Below, one piece after another: positions 1-8,334 of a DNA stretch of 64,000 nt. The stretch spans positions 62,001 through 126,000 of the forward strand of contig JARKPB010000010.1 of the NCBI GenBank assembly GCA_029975475.1, written 5' to 3'. The notes under the pieces are model-generated. The model searched no databases. It saw only the letters and a program-made list of their open reading frames with translations, and had not been told where the DNA came from. Source of the stretch: Anaerolineaceae bacterium (GTDB taxonomy: Bacteria > Chloroflexota > Anaerolineae > Anaerolineales > Anaerolineaceae). The stretch's first letter is position 1. Each line of letters begins with the position of its first letter. The translations under genes and the position numbers were made by a program.

Positions 1-1
1 T

Positions 2-349
2 GTGGCCGGGATCTATCAGGCCGCCGACCTCTATATTCACGCCGCCAGGGCGGACACGTACCCGACGACCATCCTGGAAGCCCAGGCCTGCGGTCTGCCG
101 GTCGTCGCCACCGCAGTGGGCGGCATTCCTGAACAGGTTATAGAGGGGGTGAACGGCTTTCTCACCCCGCCAGCGGACCCGGCGGCGATGGCCGACAGGA
201 TCCAAACTTTAGCCAGGGACGAGCAGATGCGGGATCATTTCAGCCAGGAGGCGCTGGCCTTTGCCAGAAAACATCACGACCAGCAGCGCATGATCGCTGA
301 ATACCTGGCGTATTACCGGGAAATCCTGGGTGACTATCACCAAGCCTAA
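2..349 (+). CDS. Glycosyltransferase family 4, C-terminal part (5' end outside window)
   Basis: The frame is open from the first base, so this is the C-terminal ~115 residues of a longer protein. The segment around [20 protein letters not shown] followed by GGIPE is the nucleotide-sugar binding region of the GT-B fold (Glycos_transf_1), including the E-x7-type glutamate in TTILEA. The family moves a sugar from a nucleotide donor to a glycan or lipid acceptor at the cytoplasmic membrane face. The next gene, 17 bp downstream, is a Wzt-like polysaccharide exporter ATPase, so this enzyme probably builds a surface glycan. Acceptor and sugar cannot be told. Confidence 0.88.
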   Translation: MAGIYQAADLYIHAARADTYPTTILEAQACGLPVVATAVGGIPEQVIEGVNGFLTPPADPAAMADRIQTLARDEQMRDHFSQEALAFARKHHDQQRMIAEYLAYYREILGDYHQA

Positions 350-366
350 AACCAGAAAGCACGGAA

Positions 367-1617
367 ATGCCTGACCTAGCCATTCAAGTTCAGAACCTCA
401 GCAAACGCTACCGCCTCGGCGCCGCCCAGGCGCGCTACCAGACCCTGCGCGAGAGCCTTATCCGCGCCGCGCGCTCCTTCGGCCGCCGGGATCCCTCCCC
501 GGAAACCATTATCTGGGCGCTCAAAGACGTCTCCTTCGAGGTCCGCCAGGGCGAAGCCGTCGGCATCATCGGCCGCAACGGCGCCGGTAAGTCTACCCTG
601 CTCAAAATCCTCTCGCGCATCACCAAACCCACCTCCGGACGCGCCTTGATCCACGGTCGGGTCGGCTCGCTCCTCGAAGTCGGCACCGGCTTTCACCCCG
701 AACTCACCGGCCGCGAGAACATCTACCTCAACGGCGCGATCCTCGGTATGCGCCGCGCCGAGATCGAGCGCAAGTTCGACGAGATCGTGGCGTTCTCTGA
801 AATCGAAAAGTTCCTCGATACCCCGGTCAAGTTCTACTCTTCCGGCATGTACGTGCGCCTGGCTTTCGCCGTGGCCGCTCACCTGGAACCCGAAATCCTG
901 GTGGTGGATGAAGTCCTGGCGGTCGGCGACGCTCAGTTTCAGAAAAAATGCCTGGGCAAGATGGACGAGGTCAGCAAGGGCGGGCGCACCGTGCTCTTTG
1001 TCAGCCATAATATGGGGGCGGTGAAGTCCCTGTGCGCCAGCGCCATCCTGCTCGATCAGGGACAAATCGCGCGCATCGGCGGGGTAGATGCGGTCATCAG
1101 CCAGTATCTGAACAGCAGCGACGGGGCGGAATACCCGGCCCTGAGCTTTGAGGATCAGCCCGCGCTGCCGCTGCAGTTGACCCGCGTGGCGGTGGTAGAT
1201 GAGCAGGGGCTGCCAGCGCGCATGTTTTCGTACGCCGAACCGCTGCGCCTGGAAATTGGCTACCGCGTCCACCGCCCGATCCCGCAGGCTTACATCGCCC
1301 TGCACATTCACGACAGCGATCTGAACACGCTCTTGTTTTCGCGCGATTTTGAGTACAAACCGGAACTGCTCGACCGCCGCGAAGCGGGTGATTACGCTTA
1401 CACGGTGGTTATTCCCGAAAAAGTGTTCGCGCCTGGCCTCTACCGCATCAGCGTGCACGCCACGCTGACCTACGGCGGGGTGGTTCACCGCGCCGACCAC
1501 GCCTGCCCGTTTGAAATCATTGACACCGGCAGTCAGTGGGCAAAAATGGGCTTTCCCTGGCAGGGCAAACTTTCCGTGCCGGTCACCTGGCTGGAGAAGC
1601 CTGAAGAAGGCCGGTAG
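367..1617 (+). CDS. ABC transporter ATP-binding protein, Wzt-like polysaccharide export
   Basis: 416 residues. The N-terminal ~245 residues are an ABC ATPase: Walker A GRNGAGKST (69-77), the degenerate signature YSSGM (157-161) typical of polysaccharide/teichoic-acid exporters, and Walker B ILVVDEVLAVGD (177-188). Residues ~255-416 form an extra beta-rich domain as in Wzt proteins, where it binds the finished glycan chain end. The protein would power export of an O-antigen-like or cell-wall glycan. The Wzm permease partner is not in the window and may lie upstream. The next gene starts on the base after this stop codon, so the two are co-transcribed. A 422-residue antisense frame here is a shadow. 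Confidence 0.9.
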   Translation: MPDLAIQVQNLSKRYRLGAAQARYQTLRESLIRAARSFGRRDPSPETIIWALKDVSFEVRQGEAVGIIGRNGAGKSTLLKILSRITKPTSGRALIHGRVGSLLEVGTGFHPELTGRENIYLNGAILGMRRAEIERKFDEIVAFSEIEKFLDTPVKFYSSGMYVRLAFAVAAHLEPEILVVDEVLAVGDAQFQKKCLGKMDEVSKGGRTVLFVSHNMGAVKSLCASAILLDQGQIARIGGVDAVISQYLNSSDGAEYPALSFEDQPALPLQLTRVAVVDEQGLPARMFSYAEPLRLEIGYRVHRPIPQAYIALHIHDSDLNTLLFSRDFEYKPELLDRREAGDYAYTVVIPEKVFAPGLYRISVHATLTYGGVVHRADHACPFEIIDTGSQWAKMGFPWQGKLSVPVTWLEKPEEGR

Positions 1618-2532
1618 ATGCGTAAGCTTCGTGGGTTGTATCAAAAAATCTTTCCAAAGCGCTTTCGCGAAGTGTTCGCCGCGCTGCGCTTCTCATTCTG
1701 GCAGAGCTGCTGGTATCCCCCCACCCTGGTTCGCACGCTGGGCGAGGCGGATTTGCGGGAGATGGCCCGGCGCCTGCGGTCGCTCAAAGATCAGTACCGC
1801 GGGCAGCGCTGCTTTATCATGGGCAACGGACCCAGCCTGAACCGCATGGACCTCTCGCTGCTGGCCGGCGAGCACGTCTGGGCTTCTAACCGTGCGTATC
1901 TGCTTTTCGACCGCATCTCCTGGCGGCCCGATTTTTACATCGCCGTGGACCGGCGGGTTGTGCCGGACAACGCGGAAGAATTAAACCGGCTGGCAGAAGC
2001 GCTGCCCGCCACGCGCTTCTTTTACCCGTCGCATTACCGCCTGGCGAATATCCTGCAGGCGCGGCCAAATGTGTACTGGTACTACGAGACCTGGCAGGAT
2101 CCCCGCCGTCTGCCGGACGGTATGTTTTCGCTGGATGCCGCGCGTCAGGTGCGCAGCGTCAGCACGGTCTCCATCGCGGCCCTTCAGCTGGCGGTTTACT
2201 TTGGGTTCGACCCGATTTACCTGATCGGATGCGACACCAGTTACACAATACCAGCCAACGTGAAGTTTGAAGATGAAGACAAGAAAATGATCGTTTCACA
2301 GGCAAATGACGACCCCAACCACTTTACGCCCGCTTATTTCGGCGCGGGGAAAAAATGGCACGACCCGAATGTGAAAGCGATGATTTTTCATTATGAACAG
2401 GCTGAGCGCGCGCTGCGCCCGCTGGGCACCCGGGTGTATAACGCCACCGCGGGCGGCAATCTGGAGGTCTTTGAGCGGGTTGAGTTTGAGTCGCTCTTCC
2501 CTCCGAGAGCGTCAACCCAAGAGAGAGGCTGA
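1618..2532 (+). CDS. DUF115 / MptE-like family protein
   Basis: 304 residues, start codon directly abutting the stop of the exporter ATPase. The segment RCFIMGNGPSLNRMDL (about 64-79) with GNGPSLN is the phosphate-binding motif of DUF115 proteins related to archaeal 6-hydroxymethylpterin pyrophosphokinase MptE. A later stretch, YFGFDPIYLIGCD, is the second conserved block. In bacteria this family occurs mainly in glycan and flagellin-glycosylation clusters, and the linkage to a Wzt-like ATPase and a GT4 enzyme suggests a role in surface glycan transfer. The pterin activity itself should not be assumed. Confidence 0.75.
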   Translation: MRKLRGLYQKIFPKRFREVFAALRFSFWQSCWYPPTLVRTLGEADLREMARRLRSLKDQYRGQRCFIMGNGPSLNRMDLSLLAGEHVWASNRAYLLFDRISWRPDFYIAVDRRVVPDNAEELNRLAEALPATRFFYPSHYRLANILQARPNVYWYYETWQDPRRLPDGMFSLDAARQVRSVSTVSIAALQLAVYFGFDPIYLIGCDTSYTIPANVKFEDEDKKMIVSQANDDPNHFTPAYFGAGKKWHDPNVKAMIFHYEQAERALRPLGTRVYNATAGGNLEVFERVEFESLFPPRASTQERG

Positions 2533-2618
2533 CCAGGCTTCTCCTGACAGTGCAGCCCTCTCTCCAAGGGAACTTTAAAATGTGGTTTAGCCAGCCAGGT
2601 CCTACCTAAAAGCCGCCT

Positions 2619-3869
2619 TTAGCGTTCCGGGGTGATTAAGCGGACAGCCCGTTCATAGAAGAGATAATCCCAGGCCCAGTTGATCAGCACCACCAGCCGG
2701 TTGCGAAAACCGACCAGCTGCATCAGGTGCACCACCAGCCAGACCGCCCAGGCCAAGAATCCGTGGAATTTCAGACGCCCGATCTGCGCCACCGCCTGAT
2801 TGCGGCCGATGGTGGCCAGCGAACCCGGGTCGCGGTAGACAAAGGCGGCCGTCTCCGCGCCGGAAAGACGCGCGAGGGCGTTTTCAGCCGCCAGGGTCCC
2901 CTGCTGCATCGCCACCGGCGCGACCATCGGCAGCGGGGTTCCGCCGCCATTTTCCAGATAGGCGGCGTCGCCAATCACAAAGACCCGCGGATCGTCCGGC
3001 AGGCTGAGGTCAGGGTTGACGCGCACGCGGTTCTGGCTGCCTTGAAGACCGCCGAGCGAATCCACCACCTCGGCTGAGCGGACGCCGGCGGCCCAGATCA
3101 AGGTATGCGCCGGGATGGGTTGAGCGTCCTTTAAGAACACCCGCGAACCGTCAAAGCCCTCAACAAAAGCCCCCAACCGCACTTCCACGCCCTTCTCCGT
3201 TAAGGCCTGCTCAGCCCGGGCGCTTAGTTCAGGGTCCAGATGGTTTAAAATGCGCCGGGTGCCCTCCAGCAGGATGACCCGAACCCCGGCTTTCAACTCG
3301 CGGTAATCGCTTTTCAAGAGCATACGGGTCAATTCGGCGACCGCCCCGGCGGTTTCCACGCCGCTCGGGCCGCCGCCGGCGACCACAAAAGTCAACAGCG
3401 CCTGACAGGCGGCCTCATCCGTCTCCTGCAGCGCGGCTTCAAACATGCACAGGAGATGATTGCGGATGGTCTCGGCGTCCTGCAGGCTTTTTAATCCCAG
3501 CGCGTTGCGGGCGACAGAATCCAGCCCGAAGAAGTTGGACTGGCTGCCGACCGCCAGGATCAGCGCGTCGTAGGGTATTTCGCCCTGGTCGGTGATCAAG
3601 CGCCGGCCGTGCCGGTCAACCCGCTGGACCTCAGCCATGCGGAAGGTGAGGTTCTTTTGACGGCGCAGGATGGCGCGCACCGGGTAGGCGATTTCGTCCG
3701 GGGCGATCCCGGCGGTGGCCACCTGATAGAGCAGCGGTTGAAAGAGATGAAAGTTATTGCGGTCGATTAAGGTGACGCGCACGGGTTTGCCCGCCAGCGC
3801 GCGCGCCGCCCGCAGTCCGCCAAAACCCGCGCCCACGATGACTATATGACCGGTTGGTTGCTCAGGCAT
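2619..3869 (-). CDS. Type II NADH dehydrogenase-like FAD oxidoreductase
   Basis: 416 residues from the ATG at 3869, chosen over an upstream in-frame start because AGGAGA lies just before it. Two Rossmann folds are visible: VGAGFGG (12-18) for FAD and VVAGGGPSGVETAG for NAD(P)H. The C-terminal ~45 residues hold hydrophobic/amphipathic segments (WAVWLVVHLMQLVGF and the tract ending in WDYLFYERAVR), the membrane anchor of non-proton-pumping NDH-2 enzymes that pass electrons from NADH to quinone. It stands alone as a single-gene unit, convergent with the glycan cluster. A Rex-like operator overlaps its predicted transcription start. Related flavoproteins (sulfide:quinone reductase) are less likely given the C-terminus. 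Confidence 0.85.
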   Translation of the reverse strand: MPEQPTGHIVIVGAGFGGLRAARALAGKPVRVTLIDRNNFHLFQPLLYQVATAGIAPDEIAYPVRAILRRQKNLTFRMAEVQRVDRHGRRLITDQGEIPYDALILAVGSQSNFFGLDSVARNALGLKSLQDAETIRNHLLCMFEAALQETDEAACQALLTFVVAGGGPSGVETAGAVAELTRMLLKSDYRELKAGVRVILLEGTRRILNHLDPELSARAEQALTEKGVEVRLGAFVEGFDGSRVFLKDAQPIPAHTLIWAAGVRSAEVVDSLGGLQGSQNRVRVNPDLSLPDDPRVFVIGDAAYLENGGGTPLPMVAPVAMQQGTLAAENALARLSGAETAAFVYRDPGSLATIGRNQAVAQIGRLKFHGFLAWAVWLVVHLMQLVGFRNRLVVLINWAWDYLFYERAVRLITPER

Positions 3870-3896
3870 CTGAATCTCCTTTGATTCAGGTAAGGT

Positions 3897-3914
3897 TTGT
3901 GAAATAAAACACAA
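3897..3914 (-). promoter_or_regulatory. Rex-like redox operator upstream of NDH-2
   Basis: TTGTGAAATAAAACACAA matches the Rex consensus TTGTGAA-N4-TTCACAA at 12 of 14 defined positions. It covers about +1 to +17 of the predicted transcript of the NADH dehydrogenase gene, where a bound repressor would block transcription. Rex senses NADH/NAD+ and is known to control NADH dehydrogenase genes in other bacteria. No rex gene is in this window, so the link is inferred. Confidence 0.55.
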
Positions 3915-3919
3915 AAGTA

Positions 3920-3947
3920 ATTATAACCATTTTTATCCGATTTACAA
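3920..3947 (-). promoter_or_regulatory. Sigma-70-type promoter of the NDH-2 gene
   Basis: On the minus strand: -35 TTGTAA (3942-3947), 16-bp spacer, -10 TATAAT (3920-3925), giving a start near 3913 and a leader of about 45 nt with an AGGAGA ribosome site. Confidence 0.6.
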
Positions 3948-4079
3948 TCCATTGAAGATGGCTGTACAATCCCGATCTGGCACTCTGGCTATTGCCAAAC
4001 GGGCAATCTGGTCAGTCTGCCAGAGCAAGAAACCGGGTATGCTCGAAACACGCACAAAGTTCAATGGAAAGGAACAGCC

Positions 4080-4109
4080 TTGACAGGGATTTATATACAA
4101 TGATACAAT
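4080..4109 (+). promoter_or_regulatory. Sigma-70-type promoter of the ABC exporter operon
   Basis: Perfect -35 TTGACA (4080-4085), 18-bp spacer, -10 TACAAT (4104-4109) preceded by TGA (extended -10). The predicted start near 4116 is about 27 nt before the first gene of the operon. Confidence 0.65.
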
Positions 4110-4142
4110 TACACAATAATACAATTGAACCGGGAGGGTTCT

Positions 4143-4349
4143 ATGCAAACCTTTAACGATGTGGTTGAGTACATCCCCTATATTCTGCCGATCGCCCTCA
4201 TCCAGTTTGGCCTGATGATCTACGCCATCCTCGATCTGGCGAAACGCGAGCGCACCAAAGGACCCAAATGGCTTTGGGCGCTGGTGATCCTTTTTGGCCA
4301 GTTGATTGGCCCGATCGTGTACCTGTTGATCGGGCGGGAGGAAGCATGA
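4143..4349 (+). CDS. Small membrane protein, PLDc_N (phospholipase D N-terminal) domain
   Basis: 68 residues from the ATG at 4143, preceded by GGGAGG. A TTG 18 nt upstream is in frame but has no ribosome site. Two membrane spans are visible (about 12-31 and 44-65), separated by the basic stretch KRERTKGPKW; the pattern LIGPIVYLLIGR at the end is typical of the PLDNc domain that also occurs as a stand-alone protein. Its stop overlaps the start of the ABC ATPase gene (ATGA), so it is the first gene of a three-gene operon. Such proteins often precede ABC-2 exporters. Probably an accessory subunit; function unknown. Confidence 0.8.
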   Translation: MQTFNDVVEYIPYILPIALIQFGLMIYAILDLAKRERTKGPKWLWALVILFGQLIGPIVYLLIGREEA

Positions 4350-5284
4350 GCGCTATACGAATTGAAGACCTGCGCAAACAGTACGGGGCGGTGAAAGCGC
4401 TGGACGGGCTGACTCTGACGGTTCAGGAAAAACAGGTCTTTGGTTTTCTGGGCCCGAACGGCGCCGGGAAAACCACCACCATCCGCCTCCTGACGGGCAT
4501 GTCGCGCCCGACCGGCGGTTCAGCCTGGGTCGCCGGAGAAGAGATCGCCCACCGCCGCGAGGTTACCCGGAAAATTGGTTATCTGCCGGAAGAACCGGCG
4601 TTTTACAACTGGATGACCCCGCAGGAATTCCTTGATCACGTTGGGCGCATCTTTGGCATGGGCGGGACAGAGCGCGGCAAACGCGTCAACGAACTGCTCG
4701 AACAGGTCGGCCTGGCGCAGGTGCGCAAGCGCCGCATCGGCGGCTTTTCGCGCGGCATGCGCCAGCGGCTCGGGCTGGCACAGGCGCTGCTGAACCGCCC
4801 GGAAGTGCTGTTTCTGGATGAACCCGCCAGCGCGCTGGATCCAATCGGGCGGAAGGATGTGCTTGATTTGATCGAGACGCTGCGCGGCAGCTGCACGGTC
4901 TTCATGTCCACGCACATCCTCGCGGATGTGGAACGGGTCTGCGACACGGTCGGGATCATCAACCGCGGGCGGCTGATCACCGAGGCGCCCAAGGAAGAAC
5001 TGTTAAACCGCTACACCCTGCCCGCTTTTGAAGTGGAGGCGCACCCTGAAAGTCAGGATGCCTTCAGCGCCTGGCAGCAAAGCGCCGCCAGCCTGCCTTT
5101 TGTGGCATCCATCACGCCGCAGAACGGACTGCGCGCGCGCGTGGTGGTGAATGACGTTCGCACCGCCCGCCGGGAGCTGCCCAAACACCTCGCCGCTGCC
5201 AGCATCAGCCTGCAGCGCTATGAGGTGGTCACCCCCTCGCTTGAAGATGTTTTTGTCCGCTTGATCAATGGAGGCGCCGTATGA
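4346..5284 (+). CDS. ABC-2 type transporter, ATP-binding protein
   Basis: 312 residues from the ATG at 4346 (overlapping the previous stop; GGGAGGAAGC before it). Walker A GPNGAGKTT (36-44), signature FSRGMRQRLGLAQ and Walker B VLFLDEPASALDP are intact. The C-terminal ~85 residues form the usual regulatory extension. It energises the permease encoded next (stop and start overlap by 4 nt). The set resembles ABC-2 exporters for drugs, lipids or peptides, or Nod-factor/gliding type systems. No substrate can be assigned. Confidence 0.9.
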   Translation: MSAIRIEDLRKQYGAVKALDGLTLTVQEKQVFGFLGPNGAGKTTTIRLLTGMSRPTGGSAWVAGEEIAHRREVTRKIGYLPEEPAFYNWMTPQEFLDHVGRIFGMGGTERGKRVNELLEQVGLAQVRKRRIGGFSRGMRQRLGLAQALLNRPEVLFLDEPASALDPIGRKDVLDLIETLRGSCTVFMSTHILADVERVCDTVGIINRGRLITEAPKEELLNRYTLPAFEVEAHPESQDAFSAWQQSAASLPFVASITPQNGLRARVVVNDVRTARRELPKHLAAASISLQRYEVVTPSLEDVFVRLINGGAV

Positions 5285-6042
5285 GCCTGTTTGTCTCTTT
5301 ACGCAAAGAAATTCTCCAGCAATGGCGCACCGCGCGCCTGCTGATTGCCGCGGCTGTATTAATTGTGTTTGGTATGTCTTCTCCGCTGCTGGCAAAGTTT
5401 ACGCCGCAGATTCTGCAAAGTGTGCCAGGTGCTGAGGAAATCGGCGCGCTGATCCCTACCCCGACCATCATGGACGCGGTCGGGCAGTATGTAAAAAACA
5501 CCGCGCAATTTGGCGTGATTCTGGCGTTCCTGCTCACCATGGGCGCGATCGCCGTGGAGAAAGAAAAAGGCACGGCGTTGATGATGCTGGTTAAACCGCT
5601 GCCTCGCTCGGCTTTTGTGATTTCCAAATTCCTGGCGACTGCCTTTACCTTCACGATCAGCGTCGCTGTGGCCGGTCTTGGCGCGTATTATTACACCAGC
5701 CTGCTCTTTGAAACGCCGGCTGCCCTGCCCTGGCTGTTGATGAACCTGCTGCTGCTGGCGAATATCTTCTTTTACATCGCCCTGACTCTGTTCTACAGCG
5801 CTTTGATGCGCTCGCAGGCGGCGGCGCTCGGTCTGGCTTTTGGCTCAATGCTGGTGATGAACCTGCTCAGCATCAGCAAAAAGATCGCCGTTCTGCTGCC
5901 CGACAGCCTGCTGCAGTGGGGCGCTCAGACCGCGTTGAGGCTGCCCGGCAATCCCAACTGGACCGGCCTGGGCGTGACCCTCTGCCTGACCGTGGTGCTG
6001 GTCAGCGGCGCCTGGCTGGTATTCCGCAAGCAGGAACTTTAA
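5281..6042 (+). CDS. ABC-2 type transporter permease
   Basis: 253 residues with about six membrane spans (roughly 20-40, 70-92, 115-137, 145-170, 180-200 and 228-248) and the EKEKGTALMMLVKPLPRSAF region after span 2, which is the conserved coupling segment of ABC-2 permeases. Last gene of the operon with the ATPase and PLDc_N protein; it overlaps the ATPase stop codon. A single such permease would act as a homodimer. Confidence 0.87.
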   Translation: MSLFVSLRKEILQQWRTARLLIAAAVLIVFGMSSPLLAKFTPQILQSVPGAEEIGALIPTPTIMDAVGQYVKNTAQFGVILAFLLTMGAIAVEKEKGTALMMLVKPLPRSAFVISKFLATAFTFTISVAVAGLGAYYYTSLLFETPAALPWLLMNLLLLANIFFYIALTLFYSALMRSQAAALGLAFGSMLVMNLLSISKKIAVLLPDSLLQWGAQTALRLPGNPNWTGLGVTLCLTVVLVSGAWLVFRKQEL

Positions 6043-6064
6043 GCCGGTTTTTCCCAGAAAACAA

Positions 6065-6091
6065 AGCCCCCGCCGGGTACTGGCGGGGGCT
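6065..6091. terminator. Bidirectional terminator between convergent units
   Basis: Perfect 10-bp stem AGCCCCCGCC / GGCGGGGGCT with a 7-nt loop. On the minus strand it is followed by TTTGTTTTC, so it is a good intrinsic terminator for the helicase gene; on the plus strand it follows the ABC permease stop by 22 nt but has only a weak T tract. Confidence 0.75.
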
Positions 6092-6099
6092 GATTGATA

Positions 6100-8334
6100 T
6101 TACTGAATGATTTCCAGGTTGGCCAGGGAAGCTACCAGGCGTTTAAAGCCGACCGAGTCAAAAAAAACATCCACGGTCTCATCGCCGTCTATGATGCGGC
6201 TGTCAACCACCAGGCCCTCACCCCACACCGGATGGCGCACGCGGTAATTGGGCTGATAACGCGGTTGAACAACCGGGCCAGCCTGTTGGGAAGGCGGTTT
6301 TGCCTGCCCCGTTCCGGCTGCCCAGGTAACGTCCTGAGGTGCATAGCCCCCAATCGAGTAAGCGCCGAACCCACGGCTGGTGTAGCTGGTGCGGCGCTGA
6401 CCGCTGTGCTTCAGCAGCCAGGCTGGAATATCCTCCACAAATCGGGAGGGCAGGCTGTCTTCATAAGAACCGTATGAACTGCGCCGCAGGGAGCGGACCA
6501 GGTACAGTCGGTCTTTGGCGCGGGTCAAGCCGACATAAAACAGACGGCGCTCTTCAGCCATCTCCTCCGGGTCATCGCGCGAACGGCTGTGCGGCAGGAT
6601 GCCTTCGTCCAGTCCGATGATAAAGACCTGGGCAAACTCCAGCCCTTTGGCCGCGTGCAGCGTCAGCAGGGTCGGGGCTTCCTGATTTTCCGGGACTGTG
6701 TCTTGATCGGAAACAAGGGCGATGTTTTCGAGAAAAGCCGCCAGCCCGCGGTTTTCATACTCATAAGCGATCCGCCGAAGCTCCTGCACGTTATCCCAGC
6801 GGTCCTGGCCCTCCTCGGATTCATCCATGATGTACTCGCGGTAAGCAATTTCATCCAGGATGCGGTCAAACAGGATCGGCAGGGGAATATTCTCAGCGGC
6901 GCTGGACCAGCCCGCCAGCTGCGCCCCGAAATCCGCGAGCATCGCCGCGCCGCGCCCGCGAAAAGCGGCCCAGAAAGGCGATTCCTCGCCCAGGGTACCC
7001 AGGCTGAGCAACACCTGGCCAGGGCTGGTGCGGTTCTGCGCGGCAACCGCGCGCAGCCCATCCAGCGTACGATCGCCGATGCCGCGCGGCGGCACGCCAA
7101 TGGCGCGCAGCAGGCTCAACTCATCGTCCGGGTTTAATGCCAGGCGCAGATAGGCAATCAAATCTTTTACTTCGCGCCGCCCGTAAAAACGCTGCGCGCC
7201 GACCAACCGGTAGGGCTGACCGCTGCGCAAAAACGCCTCTTCCAGCAGGCGGGATTGAGCATTGGTGCGGTACATCACGGCAAAATCGCCGGGTTTCGCC
7301 TTTCCGCTGGCCACCATGGAAACAATCGTGTCGACCACATACTGCGCCTCGGCGCGGTCGTCCACGGCTTCGTGGAATTGGATCGGCTCTCCGGCGCCGC
7401 GTTCGGAAAACAGGGCTTTTCTGGTGCGGTCGCGGTTTTTATCAATCACCGCGCGGGCGGCGTCCAGCACGGTCTGGGTGGAGCGGTAGTTTTGCTCCAG
7501 CAGAATTTTCACGCAGCCGGGATAATCCTGCTCAAAACGCAGCACATTGCGGAAATCCGCCCCGCGCCAGCGGTAGATGGATTGGTCTTCATCTCCCACC
7601 ACGAACAGATTTTTATTTTCAGATGAAAGCAAGCGCACCAGTTCATACTGAGCCGTGTTGGTATCCTGAAATTCGTCTACCAGAACATGCTGGAAACGCC
7701 GGGAATAATGGCGCCGAAGGACATCATTCGCCTGCAGCAGCCGTACGCTCAGCAGGAGCAAGTCGTCAAAGTCGACGGCGTTGTTTTCTCTTAATAGCTC
7801 CTGATACCGCAGGTAAGCGCGGCGGACGATCTGATCCCGGTAGTTGCTGCTCGGGTAATCCTGCGGGTCGATGAGCTCATTTTTTGCCGTCGAAATCGCG
7901 GCGTGGACTGACGACGGTTTGACCGTCTTGTCGTTGATATTCATCTCTTTCAGGATGCGCTTGATCAGGCTTTCCTGGTCATCGCTGTCGAGGATGATGA
8001 AATTTGACTTGATCGGCAGGTGATCGCGGGCTTCCCGCCGCAGCAGGCGCGCGCACATGGCGTGAAAAGTGCCCATCCAGATTCCATCCAGGGCCTGCTT
8101 TTGCCCGCCGAGCATCTGACTGACCCGCTCTTCCATCACGCGGGCGGCTTTGTTGGTAAAAGTAACCGCCAGCAAGCGGTCGGGGGAGATGCCGCGCGCG
8201 CCGACCAGATAGGCAATCCGCAGGGTTAGCACGCGAGTCTTGCCGGAGCCCGGCCCAGCCAGGACCAGCACCGGCCCGTCCGGCGCGGTTACAGCCTGGT
8301 GCTGGGCGCTGTTGAGGCGGGTGAGGTCGACCAA
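6100..8334 (-). CDS. pcrA: ATP-dependent 3'-5' DNA helicase, PcrA/UvrD
   Basis: 744 residues, the full length of a PcrA/UvrD superfamily 1A helicase. Motif I LAGPGSGKTRVL, motif II LVDEFQDTN, motif III GDEDQSIYRWRGA, motif IV YRSTQTVLDAA, motif V LTLHAAKGLEF and motif VI EERRLFYVGLTRAKDRL are all present. The C-terminal ~50 residues, with VRHPVWGEGLVV, match the tudor-like domain that docks PcrA to RNA polymerase. It acts in nucleotide excision repair, mismatch repair and clearing of protein roadblocks. The start is a TTG that immediately follows the stop of the methyltransferase gene, with GGAAGGAGC as ribosome site, so the two genes are translationally coupled. Confidence 0.95.
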   Translation of the reverse strand: MVDLTRLNSAQHQAVTAPDGPVLVLAGPGSGKTRVLTLRIAYLVGARGISPDRLLAVTFTNKAARVMEERVSQMLGGQKQALDGIWMGTFHAMCARLLRREARDHLPIKSNFIILDSDDQESLIKRILKEMNINDKTVKPSSVHAAISTAKNELIDPQDYPSSNYRDQIVRRAYLRYQELLRENNAVDFDDLLLLSVRLLQANDVLRRHYSRRFQHVLVDEFQDTNTAQYELVRLLSSENKNLFVVGDEDQSIYRWRGADFRNVLRFEQDYPGCVKILLEQNYRSTQTVLDAARAVIDKNRDRTRKALFSERGAGEPIQFHEAVDDRAEAQYVVDTIVSMVASGKAKPGDFAVMYRTNAQSRLLEEAFLRSGQPYRLVGAQRFYGRREVKDLIAYLRLALNPDDELSLLRAIGVPPRGIGDRTLDGLRAVAAQNRTSPGQVLLSLGTLGEESPFWAAFRGRGAAMLADFGAQLAGWSSAAENIPLPILFDRILDEIAYREYIMDESEEGQDRWDNVQELRRIAYEYENRGLAAFLENIALVSDQDTVPENQEAPTLLTLHAAKGLEFAQVFIIGLDEGILPHSRSRDDPEEMAEERRLFYVGLTRAKDRLYLVRSLRRSSYGSYEDSLPSRFVEDIPAWLLKHSGQRRTSYTSRGFGAYSIGGYAPQDVTWAAGTGQAKPPSQQAGPVVQPRYQPNYRVRHPVWGEGLVVDSRIIDGDETVDVFFDSVGFKRLVASLANLEIIQ

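Noticed and set aside
376-1644. 422-codon open frame antisense to the exporter ATPase gene
   Set aside because: Mirror of GC-rich codon bias; the plus-strand frame has all ABC motifs.
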